Position numbers and translations under genes: made by a program. Shown piece by piece: positions 15,477 through 23,646 of a stretch of 38,272 nucleotides of DNA (position 1 is its first letter; each line of letters opens with the position of its first letter). The notes beneath the pieces were generated by a model. That model made no database searches, was not told the DNA's origin, and saw only the letters and a list, made by a program, of their open reading frames with translations. The stretch is taken from NCBI GenBank assembly GCA_031256435.1, contig JAIRQO010000050.1, positions 1 to 38,272 on the forward strand, written 5' to 3'. The DNA is from Cellulomonadaceae bacterium. Lineage in GTDB: Bacteria > Actinomycetota > Actinomycetes > Actinomycetales > Cellulomonadaceae.

Positions 15477-16469
15477 TCAGGCCGACACAGCGGCAGTGCG
15501 TGAGGCCGACGCTTTAGCCCTGCGCGAGGCCGGCACTTCGGCAGACAGCGCTCGCGGGTGTGCCATGGCGTAGACCTCGCGCAAGGTGTCCGGAGTGACT
15601 GCCGTGTAGATCTGCGTGGTCTGCACCGAGGCGTGCCCCAACATTTCTTGGACGGAGCGCAGATCGGCGCCGCCTTGTAGCAGGTGCGTGGCGCAGGAGT
15701 GCCGCAGCGTGTGCGGGGTCAGGCCGTGAATCCCGGCACGCTCCCCCAGCACCTGGAGCGTTTGATAGGCGGACACTCGTGACAGTGGCCGCCCCAACGT
15801 ATTGAGAAACAGACGCGGCGTTCCTCGTCCCTTGGCAGCCAAACCCGGGCGGGCACGCGTCACGTACGCCTCCACGGCGGCGCGGGCAAAGGACCCTACG
15901 GGAACAATCCGCTCCTTGCTACCTTTACCAAACAGGCGCACGCTGTCACCGCCAAGATCATCAATATCTAGCCCGACGATTTCCGATATTCTTCCCCCCG
16001 TACCGTAGAGCAATTCCACCAAGGCGTGATTGCGGATCTCCAGCGGCGTATCCCCCACCGAGGACACCTCGATGAGACGAAGCACGGCATCAACACTCAG
16101 TGCATGCGGCAGGTTCGTGGGCAGCTTGGGAGGGTGAACGGACGCTGCCGGATCCGTGGTGGTGAGGTGTTCACGCAGGGCAAACCGGTGCCAGCCTCGG
16201 ACGGCAGCCAACGCGCGTGCTGCCGAAGCGGCGGTGAGGGCGGTGTGGCCGTCCGTCCCATCATGAAGGCTCATCACGTACTCTTCGACCGTGTGTGTGA
16301 CGACGCCCGCCAGGGTGGTCACACCACGCGCGCTAAGGTATGCGATGTAGCGATCCAGGTCACGGGAATACGCAGCGTAGGTATTTGCGGAGACTCCTCG
16401 TTCCACGCGCAGCCACGCCAGATACATTGATTCCTGCCTGGCAAGGTCCACAAGCACCCATGGTGCCAT
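15477..16469 (-). CDS. xerD: Tyrosine recombinase XerD
   Basis: Site-specific recombinase resolving chromosome dimers at dif with XerC. The 330-residue product has the SAM-like N-terminal core-binding domain (YLAWLRVERGVSANTYAAYSRDL) and a complete catalytic set: Arg in GGRISEI, Lys in GKGSKER, HTLRHS, GHASVQTTQIYT with the nucleophilic Tyr. ATG 16469 is chosen as it gives a family-like N-terminus; the frame extends to 16526. A basic, Ala-rich tail of about 25 residues follows the catalytic Tyr region. xerD usually lies close to parA–scpAB in actinobacteria; here about 6.4 kb intervenes. Confidence 0.92.
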   Translation of the reverse strand: MAPWVLVDLARQESMYLAWLRVERGVSANTYAAYSRDLDRYIAYLSARGVTTLAGVVTHTVEEYVMSLHDGTDGHTALTAASAARALAAVRGWHRFALREHLTTTDPAASVHPPKLPTNLPHALSVDAVLRLIEVSSVGDTPLEIRNHALVELLYGTGGRISEIVGLDIDDLGGDSVRLFGKGSKERIVPVGSFARAAVEAYVTRARPGLAAKGRGTPRLFLNTLGRPLSRVSAYQTLQVLGERAGIHGLTPHTLRHSCATHLLQGGADLRSVQEMLGHASVQTTQIYTAVTPDTLREVYAMAHPRALSAEVPASRRAKASASRTAAVSA

Positions 16470-16644
16470 GTGGGGCAGACTCCGCGTGGGCCGACACGTC
16501 CACGCATCCGATGGCCCGGAGAGCAATGCTCGGGTCAGACCGCGCTCCGGTCAGAAATACTCAGACAGATATCCTTCTGTCCGTTACACTCTGAACCATA
16601 GTCGGGCTGAACCACGGTCAGAACTCTGATGCTTAGACCGATCG

Positions 16645-16693
16645 AGCACAGCCTGATACCGAACAGACCACGAAGCACAGCCTCATACCGAAC
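16645..16693. repeat. 29-bp direct repeat upstream of tkt
   Basis: AGCACAGCCTGATACCGAAC (16645–16664) recurs at 16674–16693 with one change. The sequence resembles unit 2 of the 15-bp repeat upstream of parA (AGCACTGTCTGATAC). These repeats fill part of the divergent xerD–tkt gap (16470–16749), which must also hold both promoters. No convincing −35/−10 pair could be fixed. The tkt ribosome site AAGGAG lies at 16738–16743. Confidence 0.6.
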
Positions 16694-16749
16694 CGCACGA
16701 TTCCGAACACCACCACGCTCGGCGTACACCGATACCAAGGAGAGTCCAC

Positions 16750-18858
16750 GTGACCAACTTTGACCCCACACTGAACCCCCTGGAATGGAACGAGAAGGAC
16801 GCACACGCCGTGATTGCCGCCAAGGCGATGGCTGCGGACGCCGTGCAAAAGGCCGGCAACGGACACCCCGGAACCGCTATTTCCTTGGCCCCTGTGGCGT
16901 ATCTCCTCTTCCAGAAGGTCATGCGGCATGACCCGTCTGACCCCACCTGGGTGGGACGTGACCGGTTCATCTTGTCCGCAGGTCACTCGTCGCTCACCTT
17001 GTATATCCAACTGGCACTGGCCGGATACGGCTTGGAGATCAGTGACGTTGCCAACCTGCGGCAATGGGATTCGCTCACGCCCGGCCACCCCGAGGTGGGA
17101 CACACCGCTGGCGTGGAAATCACCACGGGACCGCTGGGTCAGGGCCTTGCCTCCGCTACCGGATTTGCCATGGCGGCTCGCAGGGAACGCGGCATGCTGG
17201 ACCCAGACGCCGCGCCTGGCACCTCGCCCTTTGACCACCACATTTACGTGATTGCTGGGGACGGCTGCTTGCAGGAAGGTGTGACGGCGGAGGCTGCCTC
17301 GCTGGCTGGCCACCAGGAACTGGGCAACCTGATTCTGATCTGGGATGACAACAAGATTTCCATTGAGGGGCACACGGATATTGCCTTCTCCGAGGACGTT
17401 CTGGGCCGGTACGAGGCCTACGGTTGGCACACGCAGCGTGTGGACTGGACGCACGGCGGCACGGAATACTCTGAGGACCTTCCCGCCCTGGCCGCAGCGC
17501 TGGAAGCGGCCAAGGCTGAGACCACCAAACCGTCCATCATTGCCCTGAGCACCATCATTGGCTGGCCTGCTCCCACCAAGCAGGACACGTACGCCATTCA
17601 CGGCTCGCCCCTGGGCGCCGCCGAGATTGCCGAGATGAAAAAGATCCTGGGCCTGGACCCGGACAAGGACTTCCAGATTGACCCCGAGGTTCTGGAGTAC
17701 ACCCGCAACGTGGCAGCGCATCAGGCGGATCAACGTGCCGCGTGGGATGCCGCGTTTGAGGCGTGGACCGCAGCGAATGCTGACGAGGCCGCCCTGCTCA
17801 CCCGCCTGCAGGCACGCGAACTCCCCGAGGGGTGGACGGACGCACTGCCCGAGTTCCCCGCCGATCCCAAGGGTGTGGCCACCCGCGTGGCCTCGGGCAA
17901 GGTGCTCACCGCCCTGGCCCCGGCAGTGCCCGAGTTGTGGGGTGGATCAGCTGATCTGGCCGGTTCCAACAATACGACGATGGAGGGTCAGCCGAGCTTT
18001 GTCCCCACCAAGCACCAAACGGATACGTGGAAGGGCAACCCGTATGGGCGCGTGCTGCACTTTGGGATCCGCGAACACGCCATGGGTGCCATCCTCAACG
18101 GCATTGTGCTCCACGGGTTGACCCGCGCCTTTGGTGGAACGTTCTACCAGTTTGCTGATTACATGCGTGGCGCCGTGCGCCTTGCCGCCCTCATGGGGAC
18201 GCCGAGCACCTTTGTGTGGACGCATGACTCCATTGGCCTGGGAGAAGACGGCCCCACGCACCAGCCGGTTGAGCACATGTGGGCCTACCGCGCCATCCCC
18301 AACTTGGACGTGGTGCGCCCTGCCGATGCCAACGAGACGGCCCAGGCCTGGCACGGCATCATCGAGAACACCACGAGCCCTGCTGGACTGATTCTCTCCC
18401 GCCAGAACCTTCCTACGTTCCCGCGTGGCGAGGATGGCTTTGCCTCGGCAGAGGGCGTTCTCCAGGGTGCGTACACCTTGCTGGATACCGAGGGTGAGCC
18501 GGACGTTCTGCTGATTGCTACAGGTTCTGAGGTTCAGTTGGCGGTGGCAGCGCGTGAAGCGTTGGCGGCTGACGGTATTCAGGCTCGCGTGGTGTCTGCG
18601 CCATGCCTGGAGTGGTTTGCCAAGCAGCCCGACGAATATCGCGAGAGTGTTCTTCCCGCCTCGGTGAAGGCGCGCGTGTCAGTGGAAGCCGGATTGGCCT
18701 TGGGATGGCGCGAGTACGTGGGTGACGCGGGACGCATGGTTTCCATTGAAACCTTTGGCGCTTCCGCCCCTGCCGAGAGGCTCTTTGAGGAATTCGGCGT
18801 GACTGCTGAGGCTGTGGCAACGGCGGCACGTGAGTCCATCGCTGCGGCTTCTGCGTGA
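16750..18858 (+). CDS. tkt: Transketolase
   Basis: Thiamine-diphosphate enzyme of the non-oxidative pentose phosphate pathway; transfers two-carbon units between sugar phosphates. The 702-residue product shows GNGHPGTAISLAP near the N-terminus, the ThDP motif from GDGCLQEG to NLILIWDDN, a pyrimidine-binding middle domain (GGSADLAGSNNT, FGIREHAMG), and the C-terminal transketolase domain ending in a SIETFGASAPAERLFEEFG segment. Start is GTG 16750 with AAGGAG 7 nt upstream. It faces away from xerD. In many actinobacteria tal and zwf follow directly; here neither does. Confidence 0.97.
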   Translation: MTNFDPTLNPLEWNEKDAHAVIAAKAMAADAVQKAGNGHPGTAISLAPVAYLLFQKVMRHDPSDPTWVGRDRFILSAGHSSLTLYIQLALAGYGLEISDVANLRQWDSLTPGHPEVGHTAGVEITTGPLGQGLASATGFAMAARRERGMLDPDAAPGTSPFDHHIYVIAGDGCLQEGVTAEAASLAGHQELGNLILIWDDNKISIEGHTDIAFSEDVLGRYEAYGWHTQRVDWTHGGTEYSEDLPALAAALEAAKAETTKPSIIALSTIIGWPAPTKQDTYAIHGSPLGAAEIAEMKKILGLDPDKDFQIDPEVLEYTRNVAAHQADQRAAWDAAFEAWTAANADEAALLTRLQARELPEGWTDALPEFPADPKGVATRVASGKVLTALAPAVPELWGGSADLAGSNNTTMEGQPSFVPTKHQTDTWKGNPYGRVLHFGIREHAMGAILNGIVLHGLTRAFGGTFYQFADYMRGAVRLAALMGTPSTFVWTHDSIGLGEDGPTHQPVEHMWAYRAIPNLDVVRPADANETAQAWHGIIENTTSPAGLILSRQNLPTFPRGEDGFASAEGVLQGAYTLLDTEGEPDVLLIATGSEVQLAVAAREALAADGIQARVVSAPCLEWFAKQPDEYRESVLPASVKARVSVEAGLALGWREYVGDAGRMVSIETFGASAPAERLFEEFGVTAEAVATAARESIAAASA

Positions 18859-18893
18859 TCTGGTAGAGGCTGCGCCTGCGTGATTGGCTGCGG

Positions 18894-18953
18894 CCCTCTC
18901 TCCCGAGACCCTCTCACCCGAGACCCTCTCACCTGAGACCCTCTGGCTCGTAG
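18894..18953. repeat. 15-bp tandem repeat after tkt
   Basis: Four units start at 18894, 18909, 18924 and 18939: CCCTCTCTCCCGAGA, CCCTCTCACCCGAGA, CCCTCTCACCTGAGA and a diverged CCCTCTGGCTCGTAG. They lie in the 171-bp gap between tkt and the FMN reductase. No terminator with a T-tract was seen in the gap. Confidence 0.85.
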
Positions 18954-19029
18954 CCTTGGCTGCTGATCCTGCTGTTGGACAGCGTTGACCCTTTGAACCG
19001 TGACCACAACGGAAAGTGACGGACGTAAG

Positions 19030-19602
19030 ATGAAAATAGGCATCATTGTTGGCTCCACGCGCCCCGGACGCAAAGGACGGCAGGTGGCGGAGTGGATCCT
19101 CGAGCAGGCATCGGTGCGGGAAGCGGCTACCTATGAACTGGTGGACCTCCTCGATTTCAACCTGCCCGTTTTTGACGAGGCCAACCCTCCCGGGATGGCC
19201 AAGTACGAGCACGAGCACACCAAGAAGTGGTCGGCCGCGGTGGCCCAGTATGACGGGTTTGTGTTTGTCACCCCAGAGTACAACCACGCCATGCCTGCGT
19301 CCCTCAAGAACGCGTTGGACTACCTAGTCCGCGAGTGGGCAGGTAAGGGTGCGGCCTGTGTGAGTTACGGGTTTGCTGGCGGCGTGCGTGCCGTAGAGGG
19401 TCTGCGGTGCGTGCTCGGCCAGTTGCGCATGGCGGACGTGAGCGCCAACATTGGATTCTCCATGATGGATGACTTTGCAGACGGCACCTTTGCCCCCCGC
19501 GAGTTCCACGTGGCTGCCGCCACCCTCATGTTTGATCAACTGGAGTCCTGGACCGGCGCCCTCATACCGCTGCGCGCCCAGTACCTCCAGAAGGCCGGCT
19601 GA
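19030..19602 (+). CDS. NADPH-dependent FMN reductase family protein
   Basis: Flavodoxin-like oxidoreductase of 190 residues. It begins MKIGIIVGSTRPGRKG (phosphate-binding loop of the FMN_red fold) and has the signature VFVTPEYNHAMPASLKNALDYL, typical of azo/chromate/quinone reductase-like members. Such enzymes reduce FMN or quinones with NAD(P)H; the substrate cannot be told. ATG 19030 gives the usual start right at the first beta strand; the frame opens earlier at GTG 19000 but those ten residues are unlike the family. It lies downstream of tkt on the same strand. Confidence 0.88.
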   Translation: MKIGIIVGSTRPGRKGRQVAEWILEQASVREAATYELVDLLDFNLPVFDEANPPGMAKYEHEHTKKWSAAVAQYDGFVFVTPEYNHAMPASLKNALDYLVREWAGKGAACVSYGFAGGVRAVEGLRCVLGQLRMADVSANIGFSMMDDFADGTFAPREFHVAAATLMFDQLESWTGALIPLRAQYLQKAG

Positions 19603-19635
19603 CAGGAGTCGCCCGTCATCTCCACCCACGCGGGC

Positions 19636-19673
19636 GGTTGAGCCAGGTCACACAGTGACCGACGGTCGAAACC
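19636..19673. repeat. 38-bp dispersed element between convergent genes
   Basis: Same ends as the element inside scpA (GGTTGAGCCA and GGTCGAAACC) and the same 38-bp length, but the core here holds a perfect hairpin, GGTCAC-ACA-GTGACC (19646–19660). It lies between the stop codons of two convergent genes, where it might act as a bidirectional stop or mRNA stabiliser. Confidence 0.7.
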
Positions 19674-19684
19674 CCCGCCTTTGC

Positions 19685-20206
19685 TCACGGTGAACAGGGA
19701 TCAAACGTGGCACTCTCTTCATCACCCTCGCCGCCAAACGTTGCGCTGACCCAGAACACGGCGTTGATGAGCCTAACCCCGTCAGGTGTGCGGATCGCAC
19801 CAACATCCGTTTGATAGGTGTTTCCGGCTCCATCCGTGCCGGTTACGCGCAACACCTGGGCTGGCGTGTACGGGTCTCCTGGGCTGTAGGTGGCACTGCA
19901 CTGAATGGTTGGCCGAGCGGCAGGAACCGCTGGTGCCTGGGAAAGTTCGGTGTCACAGGCCATCGTGGACGCAGCCCATGACTCACACATCGCACCGGTT
20001 TGCGCATCATTCCATGCCCCGTACAAGGCATCCTCTGCTTCCGAGGCCGTGGGAACCGCAGCCGGTTGCTCGCCACACCCCCCAAACACACCAACACACA
20101 GCACAACCATGCTCGCCGCAACCATCCGCACCCGTAGCACGTGGGGGAAATCGCCACTCTTGCCACATCGAGACTGATATCCATAGGAGTGTACGTGAAA
20201 TACCAT
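19685..20206 (-). CDS. Putative lipoprotein, unknown function
   Basis: Product of up to 173 residues with a hydrophobic segment (VAASMVVLCVGVFGGC) ending in a plausible lipobox VFGGC. After that come TASEAEDALYGAWNDAQTGAMCESW and four further cysteines, ending FDPCSP. The N-terminal region before the hydrophobic segment is unusually long for a signal peptide if ATG 20206 is used (an AAGG lies 8 nt upstream), so ATG 20125 is an alternative. Predicted to be anchored on the outer face of the membrane; no family recognised. Convergent with the FMN reductase. The 124 bp upstream (20207–20330) show no other gene. Confidence 0.6.
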   Translation of the reverse strand: MVFHVHSYGYQSRCGKSGDFPHVLRVRMVAASMVVLCVGVFGGCGEQPAAVPTASEAEDALYGAWNDAQTGAMCESWAASTMACDTELSQAPAVPAARPTIQCSATYSPGDPYTPAQVLRVTGTDGAGNTYQTDVGAIRTPDGVRLINAVFWVSATFGGEGDEESATFDPCSP

Positions 20207-20330
20207 GACAGGCCCTTCTGTTCACTTCATGCTACATCGCTGCCATAAGGACTTCCACGGCAGTACCCACGGCAACAACCACTTTGGGATGAGTACACCG
20301 CTTCCCGTGGAATCTACTCAATGAAGGGCG

Positions 20331-20596
20331 TCACCCGTGAAGTTGGGATGTCAAGCCGCGAACGTGCTTGTCAAGGTTAGGGATGAGCCTTTTCGAGACC
20401 TCTGTCACGCTGCCATCCCAATCGTCGATCTCCTCGAGTATCTTCCTTGCTGCGCTGGGAATAGTCCCACACAGTTCACCTACGCGGTTGAGGACAGCTT
20501 CGTCGTCAATACGGCATGACGCAGCCATCCGCTGCCAGGACGGCTGCGCTCTACCGTGGCTGCCACCTTGCCCTCAAGGATAATAGTGAGTTTCAT
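20331..20596 (-). pseudogene. hipA remnant with internal deletion
   Basis: ATG 20596 overlaps the hipB stop as ATGA, exactly as a hipA gene should, and encodes MKLTIILEGKVAATVERS, a typical HipA N-terminus. After about 24 codons the match ends, and this frame stops near 20480. A second frame (from about 20528 to the stop at 20331) encodes DDEAVLNRVGELCGTIPSAARKILEEI…, which resembles the C-terminal helices of HipA. The ATP-binding, catalytic and metal-binding motifs of a HipA kinase are all missing between the two pieces. The simplest reading is one large internal deletion plus a frame change, leaving no toxin activity. The C-terminal assignment is weaker than the N-terminal one. Confidence 0.65.
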
Positions 20597-20844
20597 GTCC
20601 GGTCCCCAGATTCCGTCAGCGGCACGGCAAATAACGGGGCCCTGAGAACGTCAAATACTCGAAGCACCAAGTGCAGTTCGGATCGAGCGCCCGTGCCACG
20701 CTCCACCCCAATGAGCCAGGGTCGGGACACGTGGGCCTCGGCAGCGAGTTGCGCTTGAGTCAGGCCCTGCTCACGCCTCAGCGCCTTGATAGTTTGGCCA
20801 ATCGTTGTAGCCGATCTGGCAGGCAGCATGCGTTGTTGAGCCAT
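20593..20844 (-). CDS. HipB-like XRE-family antitoxin, orphaned
   Basis: An 83-residue DNA-binding protein with a clear helix-turn-helix: IGQTIKALRREQGLTQAQLAAEAHVSRPWLIGVERG. The later FDVLRAPLFAVPL strand is the dimer-forming part common in HipB. The frame is intact although its hipA partner is decayed, so it may still act as a repressor. ATG 20844 is chosen: it lies at the inferred transcription start of a TTGACA–17–TACGGT promoter, implying a leaderless message. The frame extends to 20892, but that would run back through the operator. Confidence 0.82.
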   Translation of the reverse strand: MAQQRMLPARSATTIGQTIKALRREQGLTQAQLAAEAHVSRPWLIGVERGTGARSELHLVLRVFDVLRAPLFAVPLTESGDRT

Positions 20845-20850
20845 AATGTC

Positions 20851-20905
20851 ACCGTACCTCAACATTGTTACAATGTCAAAGTGCGTTAACATTGACGCAA
20901 TGTTA
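20851..20905 (-). promoter_or_regulatory. Promoter with two palindromic operators for hipB2
   Basis: Minus-strand TTGACA (20879 to 20874) and TACGGT (20856 to 20851) are 17 bp apart. Operator 1 (20861–20877) is AACATTG-TTA-CAATGTC, one base short of perfect, and lies across the spacer and −35 box. Operator 2 (20887–20905) is TAACATTG-ACG-CAATGTTA, perfect with 8-bp arms. The centres are 27 bp apart. The shared AACATTGnnnCAATGTT pattern is strong evidence for a dimeric repressor, most simply the HTH protein encoded here. Confidence 0.8.
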
Positions 20906-20936
20906 GAGTACGGTGACTACGGTGAATTACCAGGGT

Positions 20937-20950
20937 GTTCCGTACGGAAC
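20937..20950. promoter_or_regulatory. Perfect 14-bp palindrome upstream of a membrane protein
   Basis: GTTCCGTACGGAAC is self-complementary over all 14 bases. It lies in the 243-bp gap between hipB2 and the next plus-strand gene, beyond the hipB2 operators, and could be a separate regulator site for that gene. Nothing else was recognised in 20951–21075 apart from the ribosome site GGAGGTG at 21077–21083. Confidence 0.4.
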
Positions 20951-21087
20951 AGTGTGCGGAACGGTGTCCACGGAGTAGCAGGAGACTGTCACAGTGGGTG
21001 AGTCTGAAGCCGATGCCATGGGATAGACTGCGGGCGATGTAGTTGGTGAAGTTGCCGCAGCTAAGGGCAGTGCTACGGAGGTGTTCG

Positions 21088-21411
21088 ATGTACTATCCAT
21101 TGTTGATTGCGATTCCTGTAGTGATCTGGATTATTCACCTCGGACTGGCCTCGCGGGGTCAAGAATATCCCTATGCCACGATGGTCATGAGCCTTGCTTC
21201 AGGCCCGCTAATGGCCATCGGCATGGCCGCTGCGATTCGCCTATCCCGTGACACTCATACCCCAACACAAGGCTTACCCCATATCCCCCATGAGGGTGCC
21301 TGGAATGCGCTCCTCATGGCCGTGGGTGTGTCTCTGGTCATGCCATTGCTCGTTGGGGCAACGGCAGCGTTATGGAAATCCCGGAGTACAGCGAAGCCAC
21401 GTTCACACTGA
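21088..21411 (+). CDS. Small integral membrane protein, unknown function
   Basis: A 107-residue protein with three predicted membrane segments: residues about 4–20 (LLIAIPVVIWIIHLGLA), 32–52 (VMSLASGPLMAIGMAAAI) and 75–95 (ALLMAVGVSLVMPLLVGATAAL). A short charged loop and a basic tail (WKSRSTAKPRSH) suggest a cytoplasmic C-terminus. ATG 21088 has the strong ribosome site GGAGGTG 5 nt upstream; the frame opens at 21043 but without a ribosome site. No family recognised. It stands alone on the plus strand, convergent with the ChW-repeat protein gene. Confidence 0.65.
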   Translation: MYYPLLIAIPVVIWIIHLGLASRGQEYPYATMVMSLASGPLMAIGMAAAIRLSRDTHTPTQGLPHIPHEGAWNALLMAVGVSLVMPLLVGATAALWKSRSTAKPRSH

Positions 21412-21468
21412 GGAGATTGCCAAACCTCTCGGACCCTACCGCCTCCCAACCCCTCCAGTGCCCAGCCC

Positions 21469-23646
21469 CTACCGCGTGCGGTAGCGGTGGGCTTGGCTGC
21501 CGGGCTTCTTGGACCCGTGCTTCTGGTACGAGACCTCAATGGCGGTGATCTCGGCGCCGAGTGAGGTGCCTGCCGATTGACCGTTCTTGGCCCATCCGGA
21601 CCAACCACCTGGCCGAGTCTTCACGCGATACCAGATGTCCATGTGTTTCTTCATGTCTCCGGTGAAGCGCAGCCGAACGGCTTCCATCTGCTGGTTCGCC
21701 TTCTTGGTGCCGCAGGTCTTCTTCGCTCCCACGTACTTCTTCCACCCTTGACCGGTAATCCGTGCCGAACACTGCACGGAACCCTTCCACGGCTGCACTC
21801 CCGGGAAACGAACGGCCACGGCCCTCACATGACGCTTCTTGGACGTGGTTTGCGCCGGAACCAGTGGATTCTTCCAACCGGTCCAACTCTTGGTGGTCAC
21901 CAGCGCACGCACCTGCATGGCTTTCACACCAGGGGCCCGCGTGACGCCGGGAGCGCCAGCGCCCTTGGCCTGCAGCCGAACCTGAACCTGCTCAATCCGC
22001 CTTCCCCAGCCGGTGGTTCCGGCAAAGGCACCGTTGCGTGTCCAACCGTGCCAGCCGAGTCCCCCCGTGCGCACCCGATACCACACATCATGCGTATTCT
22101 TCAGCGGGCCGGTCAACCGCAGTTTCACGCCTTCAATGCGCTTGCCTTGGCCCATCACGCCACACACACTCTTGGCCTTCACCCAGCCGCGCCATTTCTT
22201 GGCCTCCATCTTGGCACTGCATTCAATGCCGGACCCGGGAGAGTTCACCACATTCAGTACCATCGCTTCCAGCAGTTTCCCTGACGTTCCGATGGTTCCC
22301 GTTCCCGTGACCCAGTTCTTGGTGCCCTTTCCGGCTTCCGCGCCCAAGCCGAGAAGCTGGGGCGTACTGGATGTATCCGTCCGGGGAATGTTCGCTCCCT
22401 GGGGAAGACGATGAAGCACCAAGGGATCGAGGTCTATCGCTGAACTGGCTGCGGCTTTTCCACTCCAGGAGGTGATGAGCGCGTCCGAGGTGAAGAGGTA
22501 CTTCTTGCCCCCGTAGAGGGACCACACTTGCCCATTGTCCGGATTCCGCACGATTCTCTGGAGTGTTCCCGCTGTGGGATACGCGGCGATTCCCGTGGCG
22601 GAGATGACTCCCACGGCCCCAAGTGTTCTGGTCAGTTCGCGCGTCCAGGCAGCGGAGATAGGCCGCTTGGTACCACGATCCAGGAGGTACACCTGCGAGT
22701 GATTCGGCGCTTTGGCCAGGGAACTTGCCACGCGCGGGTCCCCAAACCAGTCAAAGAAGAACCGGAAGAAGTTCCTGTTCCCATACGCCGAGCACGAGTT
22801 CCCCACGCCGCTCATTGATGCCAGAGCGGCGGCATTGGGCTGATACGGCGTATAGATATAGAGCAGCGCCGTGGACATATTTTCTATGTACACATTCGAC
22901 GATCCACAACTCTGATTGGGGCTGTAAAGAATCTTCTGAGATCTGCCCGGACGGTAACCATAGGTGGGATTTGCTGAATTCAGGTTGTTGCGGTAACTCC
23001 AGAAACGATCCCCGGCGCCGTACAGTTGATTGAAGAACCCTGCGTACTGGGGGTCACACCACCCGTTTGCGTTATCCGGACAACTCAAGCCAAACGCCCT
23101 GTCATACCGAGAAGCGGTCGGCTTGGTCATCGTGATGAGGCCCTGCTCTTTTTGCAACATGACCAGCAAGACCCGCGGATTGATCTTGCAGGCCGTGGCC
23201 ACCTTCTTAATCAGTGTGGCTGCGGAGTCACCCTTGCTGACGGAAACCGCCTTGCACTTCCCTGGTACCGCTGCCACGCTGAAGGCCTTGGAAACCGTGT
23301 AGTCCTTGATACACGGGGCGGATCCCGCCACGCAATCCTTACCCTGTGCTTTCAAGAACTTCTGAATGGCGGAGGCGCTCATGGAGCCAGAATCAGTGAA
23401 TACCGCGTCCGAGATGATGTTCCCGGCAGTGAAGAGTTTTCCGGAGGGCACCACGGTGCTGAGGTTACTGGTGGTGAGGTTGCTTGCGGCCAGGTTGGCG
23501 GTGCTCAGGCTGTCAGCGCTCAGGCCATCCGTACCCAGGCCACCCGAGCGAGCCACCAGGTCACTACTATGGGCCGTCCCGGCCAGGGTGCTTGCCAGCA
23601 GCACCACGCTCATGAATGCCGTCAGTGCGGCGCGCATCTGCTTCAT
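21469..23646 (-). CDS. Secreted protein with C-terminal ChW (hydrophobic W) repeats
   Basis: A 725-residue exported protein. A Sec signal peptide (MKQMRAALTAFMSVVLLASTLAGTAHSS) is followed by Ser/Thr/Leu-rich residues and a cysteine-rich domain (CVAGSAPCIKDY, VLLVMLQKEQGLITMTKP, FGLSCPDNANGWCDPQYAGFFNQLYGAG, YTPYQPNAAAL, CSAYGNRNFFRFFFDWFGD) found in many actinobacterial wall-associated proteins; the KEQG stretch resembles muramidase-like folds, but activity is unproven. About 150 residues with VYLLDRGTKRPI-like repeats follow. Residues 471–710 contain Trp-rich ChW-like repeats (WYRVRTGGLGWHGWTRNG, WYRVKTRPGGWSGWAKNG). ATG 23646 overlaps the upstream lipoprotein stop as ATGA, so the two are coupled. 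Confidence 0.85.
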   Translation of the reverse strand: MKQMRAALTAFMSVVLLASTLAGTAHSSDLVARSGGLGTDGLSADSLSTANLAASNLTTSNLSTVVPSGKLFTAGNIISDAVFTDSGSMSASAIQKFLKAQGKDCVAGSAPCIKDYTVSKAFSVAAVPGKCKAVSVSKGDSAATLIKKVATACKINPRVLLVMLQKEQGLITMTKPTASRYDRAFGLSCPDNANGWCDPQYAGFFNQLYGAGDRFWSYRNNLNSANPTYGYRPGRSQKILYSPNQSCGSSNVYIENMSTALLYIYTPYQPNAAALASMSGVGNSCSAYGNRNFFRFFFDWFGDPRVASSLAKAPNHSQVYLLDRGTKRPISAAWTRELTRTLGAVGVISATGIAAYPTAGTLQRIVRNPDNGQVWSLYGGKKYLFTSDALITSWSGKAAASSAIDLDPLVLHRLPQGANIPRTDTSSTPQLLGLGAEAGKGTKNWVTGTGTIGTSGKLLEAMVLNVVNSPGSGIECSAKMEAKKWRGWVKAKSVCGVMGQGKRIEGVKLRLTGPLKNTHDVWYRVRTGGLGWHGWTRNGAFAGTTGWGRRIEQVQVRLQAKGAGAPGVTRAPGVKAMQVRALVTTKSWTGWKNPLVPAQTTSKKRHVRAVAVRFPGVQPWKGSVQCSARITGQGWKKYVGAKKTCGTKKANQQMEAVRLRFTGDMKKHMDIWYRVKTRPGGWSGWAKNGQSAGTSLGAEITAIEVSYQKHGSKKPGSQAHRYRTR

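Noticed and set aside
16535..17733. Long minus-strand frame opposite tkt
   Set aside because: It is antisense to a complete transketolase gene and its product is low in recognisable motifs.
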